Shown: positions 6,342 to 7,111 of the stretch, piece by piece
How positions within the stretch are numbered: position 1 is the first letter of the stretch
Layout: each line of letters begins with the position of its first letter
Assembly: GCA_012735355.1 (NCBI GenBank)
Contig: JAAYHP010000364.1
Coordinates: 1 to 7,111, forward strand
Length of the DNA stretch: 7,111 bases
Direction of reading: 5' to 3'
Source of the DNA: Lysinibacillus sp.
Lineage (GTDB): Bacteria > Bacillota > Bacilli > Bacillales_A > Planococcaceae
Program-made: the position numbers and the translations under genes
Notes under the pieces: model-generated
The model's database searches: none
What the model saw: the letters and a program-made list of their open reading frames with translations, nothing else
What the model was told of the DNA's origin: nothing

Positions 6342-6392
6342 AGTTGTTATACTCATATGGACAGTATCCTAGTGAACTGTACCGTAACAACT
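6342..6392 (+). ncRNA. 5' hairpin of the panB leader, candidate pan RNA motif
   Basis: AGTTGTTA (6342-6349) pairs exactly with TAACAACT (6385-6392). Inside it, GGACAGT (6359-6365) pairs with ACTGTACC (6376-6383) in seven base pairs, leaving A6381 bulged and a 10-nt loop. A conserved RNA called the pan motif is known in leaders of panB operons in Firmicutes and is described as a stem-loop with conserved bulged adenosines. Position and bulge fit, but I cannot score it against the model. Confidence 0.5.
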
Positions 6393-6399
6393 GCATTAA

Positions 6400-6427
6400 T
6401 TGATAGGATCTGCCTTGATCTTATTAG
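6400..6427 (+). ncRNA. Second hairpin of the panB leader
   Basis: TTGATAGGATC (6400-6410) pairs with GATCTTATTAG (6417-6427) in 11 base pairs, three of them G-U, around the loop TGCCTT. It lies between the 5' hairpin and the antiterminator arm, and may be part of the sensing portion of the leader or a spacer helix. Confidence 0.4.
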
Positions 6428-6431
6428 ACAG

Positions 6432-6480
6432 GGACGGAAGAAAACAGGTTCGAAAGGTTGAACATACTACCCTTCTGTCC
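6432..6480 (+). promoter_or_regulatory. Antiterminator pairing in the panB leader
   Basis: GGACGGAAG (6432-6440) can pair with CTTCTGTCC (6472-6480) in nine consecutive pairs, one of them G-U. The 3' strand is most of the 5' arm of the terminator at 6468-6498, so the two structures exclude each other. The enclosed segment has a small GTTC/GAAC helix (6448-6451 with 6460-6463). This is the classic on/off geometry of an attenuator. Confidence 0.6.
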
Positions 6481-6505
6481 ATTTTTGGAAGAAGGGTATT
6501 TTTTT
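6468..6505 (+). terminator. Intrinsic terminator in the panB leader (attenuator)
   Basis: TACCCTTCT (6468-6476) pairs with AGAAGGGTA (6490-6498), and the stem continues after a bulged G6477 as TCCA (6478-6481) with TGGA (6486-6489) around a TTTT loop. These 13 pairs are followed at once by seven T (6499-6505), then GTTTT. It lies 32 nt before the panB ATG and after birA, so it may both end birA transcripts and gate panB. Confidence 0.85.
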
Positions 6506-6521
6506 GTTTTCTTCCCATAAA

Positions 6522-6529
6522 AAAGGAGG
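6522..6529 (+). promoter_or_regulatory. Strong ribosome binding site of panB
   Basis: AAAGGAGG lies 7 nt before ATG 6537 and fixes the start. It is outside the terminator stem, which suggests control at transcription rather than by hiding the ribosome site. Confidence 0.85.
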
Positions 6530-6536
6530 AAACAGT

Positions 6537-7111
6537 ATGAAAACAACAAGTGATTTTTTAAAAATGAAAGCCGATGGGGAAAAAATTGTCATGATTACGG
6601 CCTATGATTATCCTGCTGCAAAATACGCGGAGGAAGCAGGAGTCGATATGATTCTCGTTGGCGATTCGTTAGGCATGGTTGTCCTTGGTTATGATTCAAC
6701 AGTACTTGTAACGGTAGAAGATATGATTCATCATTCAAAGGCTGTTCGTCGCGGAGCAAAAGATACTTTTCTCGTTGTAGACATGCCTTTTGGTTCTTAC
6801 CATGGAGATCCGAATGAAGCTTTGAAAACAGCGGTTCGAATAATGCAAGAAACGGGAGCAGATGCACTGAAAGTGGAAGGTGCTGGAGAAGTATTAGAAG
6901 TAATTAAAAAATTGGTACATGCCGGTATTCCAGTCGTTTCCCACTTAGGGCTGACACCTCAATCGGTAGGAGTCCTTGGGGGTTACAAAGTGCAGGGGAA
7001 AACAGCTGAACAAGCGGAACAATTGATACAAGATGCACTATTATGCCAAGAAGCTGGAGCGATGGCTGTTGTATTAGAGTGTATTCCACATCAGTTAACG
7101 GAAGTTGTGTC
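6537..7111 (+). CDS. panB: 3-methyl-2-oxobutanoate hydroxymethyltransferase (partial, runs off the window)
   Basis: PanB transfers a hydroxymethyl group from 5,10-methylene-tetrahydrofolate to 2-oxoisovalerate, giving ketopantoate, the first committed step to pantothenate and coenzyme A. The window holds 191 codons of about 277, open to the right edge. Visible are TAYDYPAAK (21-29), [11 protein letters not shown] (41-51) with metal ligand Asp43, VDMPFGSY (81-88) with Asp82, ALKVEG (110-115) with Lys112 and Glu114, [20 protein letters not shown] (136-155) and LECIP (180-184) with the catalytic Glu181. The N-terminus [11 protein letters not shown] closely resembles B. subtilis PanB. Expression probably depends on the upstream attenuator. 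In related genomes panC and panD follow; they would lie outside the window. Confidence 0.97.
   Translation, partial: MKTTSDFLKMKADGEKIVMITAYDYPAAKYAEEAGVDMILVGDSLGMVVLGYDSTVLVTVEDMIHHSKAVRRGAKDTFLVVDMPFGSYHGDPNEALKTAVRIMQETGADALKVEGAGEVLEVIKKLVHAGIPVVSHLGLTPQSVGVLGGYKVQGKTAEQAEQLIQDALLCQEAGAMAVVLECIPHQLTEVV

Noticed and set aside
6344..6390. TTGTTA ... TAACAA dyad just after birA as a BirA (biotin) operator
   Set aside because: The half-sites resemble BirA operator halves, but the gap is 35 bp rather than about 15 and the halves lack the full GTTAAC core. An RNA hairpin explains the dyad better.
6274..6434. TCCCTGTC (6274-6281) complementary to GACAGGGA (6427-6434) as a further switch helix
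   Set aside because: The first strand lies upstream of the predicted panB transcription start, and an 8-bp match over this distance is expected by chance fairly often.
6342..6505. T-box leader upstream of panB
   Set aside because: No T-box sequence (AGGGTGGNACCGCG-like) or specifier-loop layout is present, and panB is not a typical T-box target.
2060..7089. Minus-strand frames opposite dapB, bshA, cca, birA and panB
   Set aside because: All are antisense shadows of recognised genes, with no ribosome sites or recognisable domains.

Overview
The window looks like a chromosomal housekeeping segment of a low-GC member of the Bacillaceae. Gene content and order follow the Bacillus subtilis block ypjC / dapB - mgsA - (bshB1) - bshA - cca - birA - panB. 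Shine-Dalgarno sites are strong and AGGAGG-like, starts include GTG and TTG, and promoters resemble sigma-A sites. I cannot name the species.

Layout. Positions 1-107 appear to be the end of an interspersed intergenic repeat, with a perfect 18-bp hairpin. A 54-codon single-pass membrane protein of unknown function follows (264-428). It converges on a minus-strand YitT-family membrane protein, ypjC-like (511-1359, TTG start). The 249-bp gap to dapB carries two divergent promoters whose -35 boxes are the two strands of one TTGACAA. The plus-strand series is then dapB (lysine/diaminopimelate synthesis), mgsA (methylglyoxal synthase), bshA (bacillithiol glycosyltransferase), cca (tRNA CCA-adding enzyme), birA (biotin ligase/repressor) and the first 191 codons of panB (pantothenate synthesis), which runs off the right edge.

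Two genes are interrupted. bshA has an in-frame TAA at codon 23, where relatives have Glu. cca has an in-frame TAG at codon 353 of about 394. In both, the frame beyond the stop is intact and still encodes the expected family sequence, so these are single-base nonsense changes (recent mutations or sequence errors), not frameshifts. bshB1, which lies between mgsA and bshA in B. subtilis, is absent here, and so is ypjD upstream of dapB.

The most informative non-coding element is the 282-nt birA-panB leader. It has a two-tier 5' hairpin with a bulged A, a second hairpin, and a strong terminator with a seven-T tract. A 9-bp antiterminator pairing takes the 5' arm of that terminator. This is the layout of a transcription-attenuation switch controlling panB, and its position fits the known pan RNA motif. 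No phage, CRISPR, transposase or defence genes are present; apart from the regulatory regions and the two stops this is ordinary core genome.
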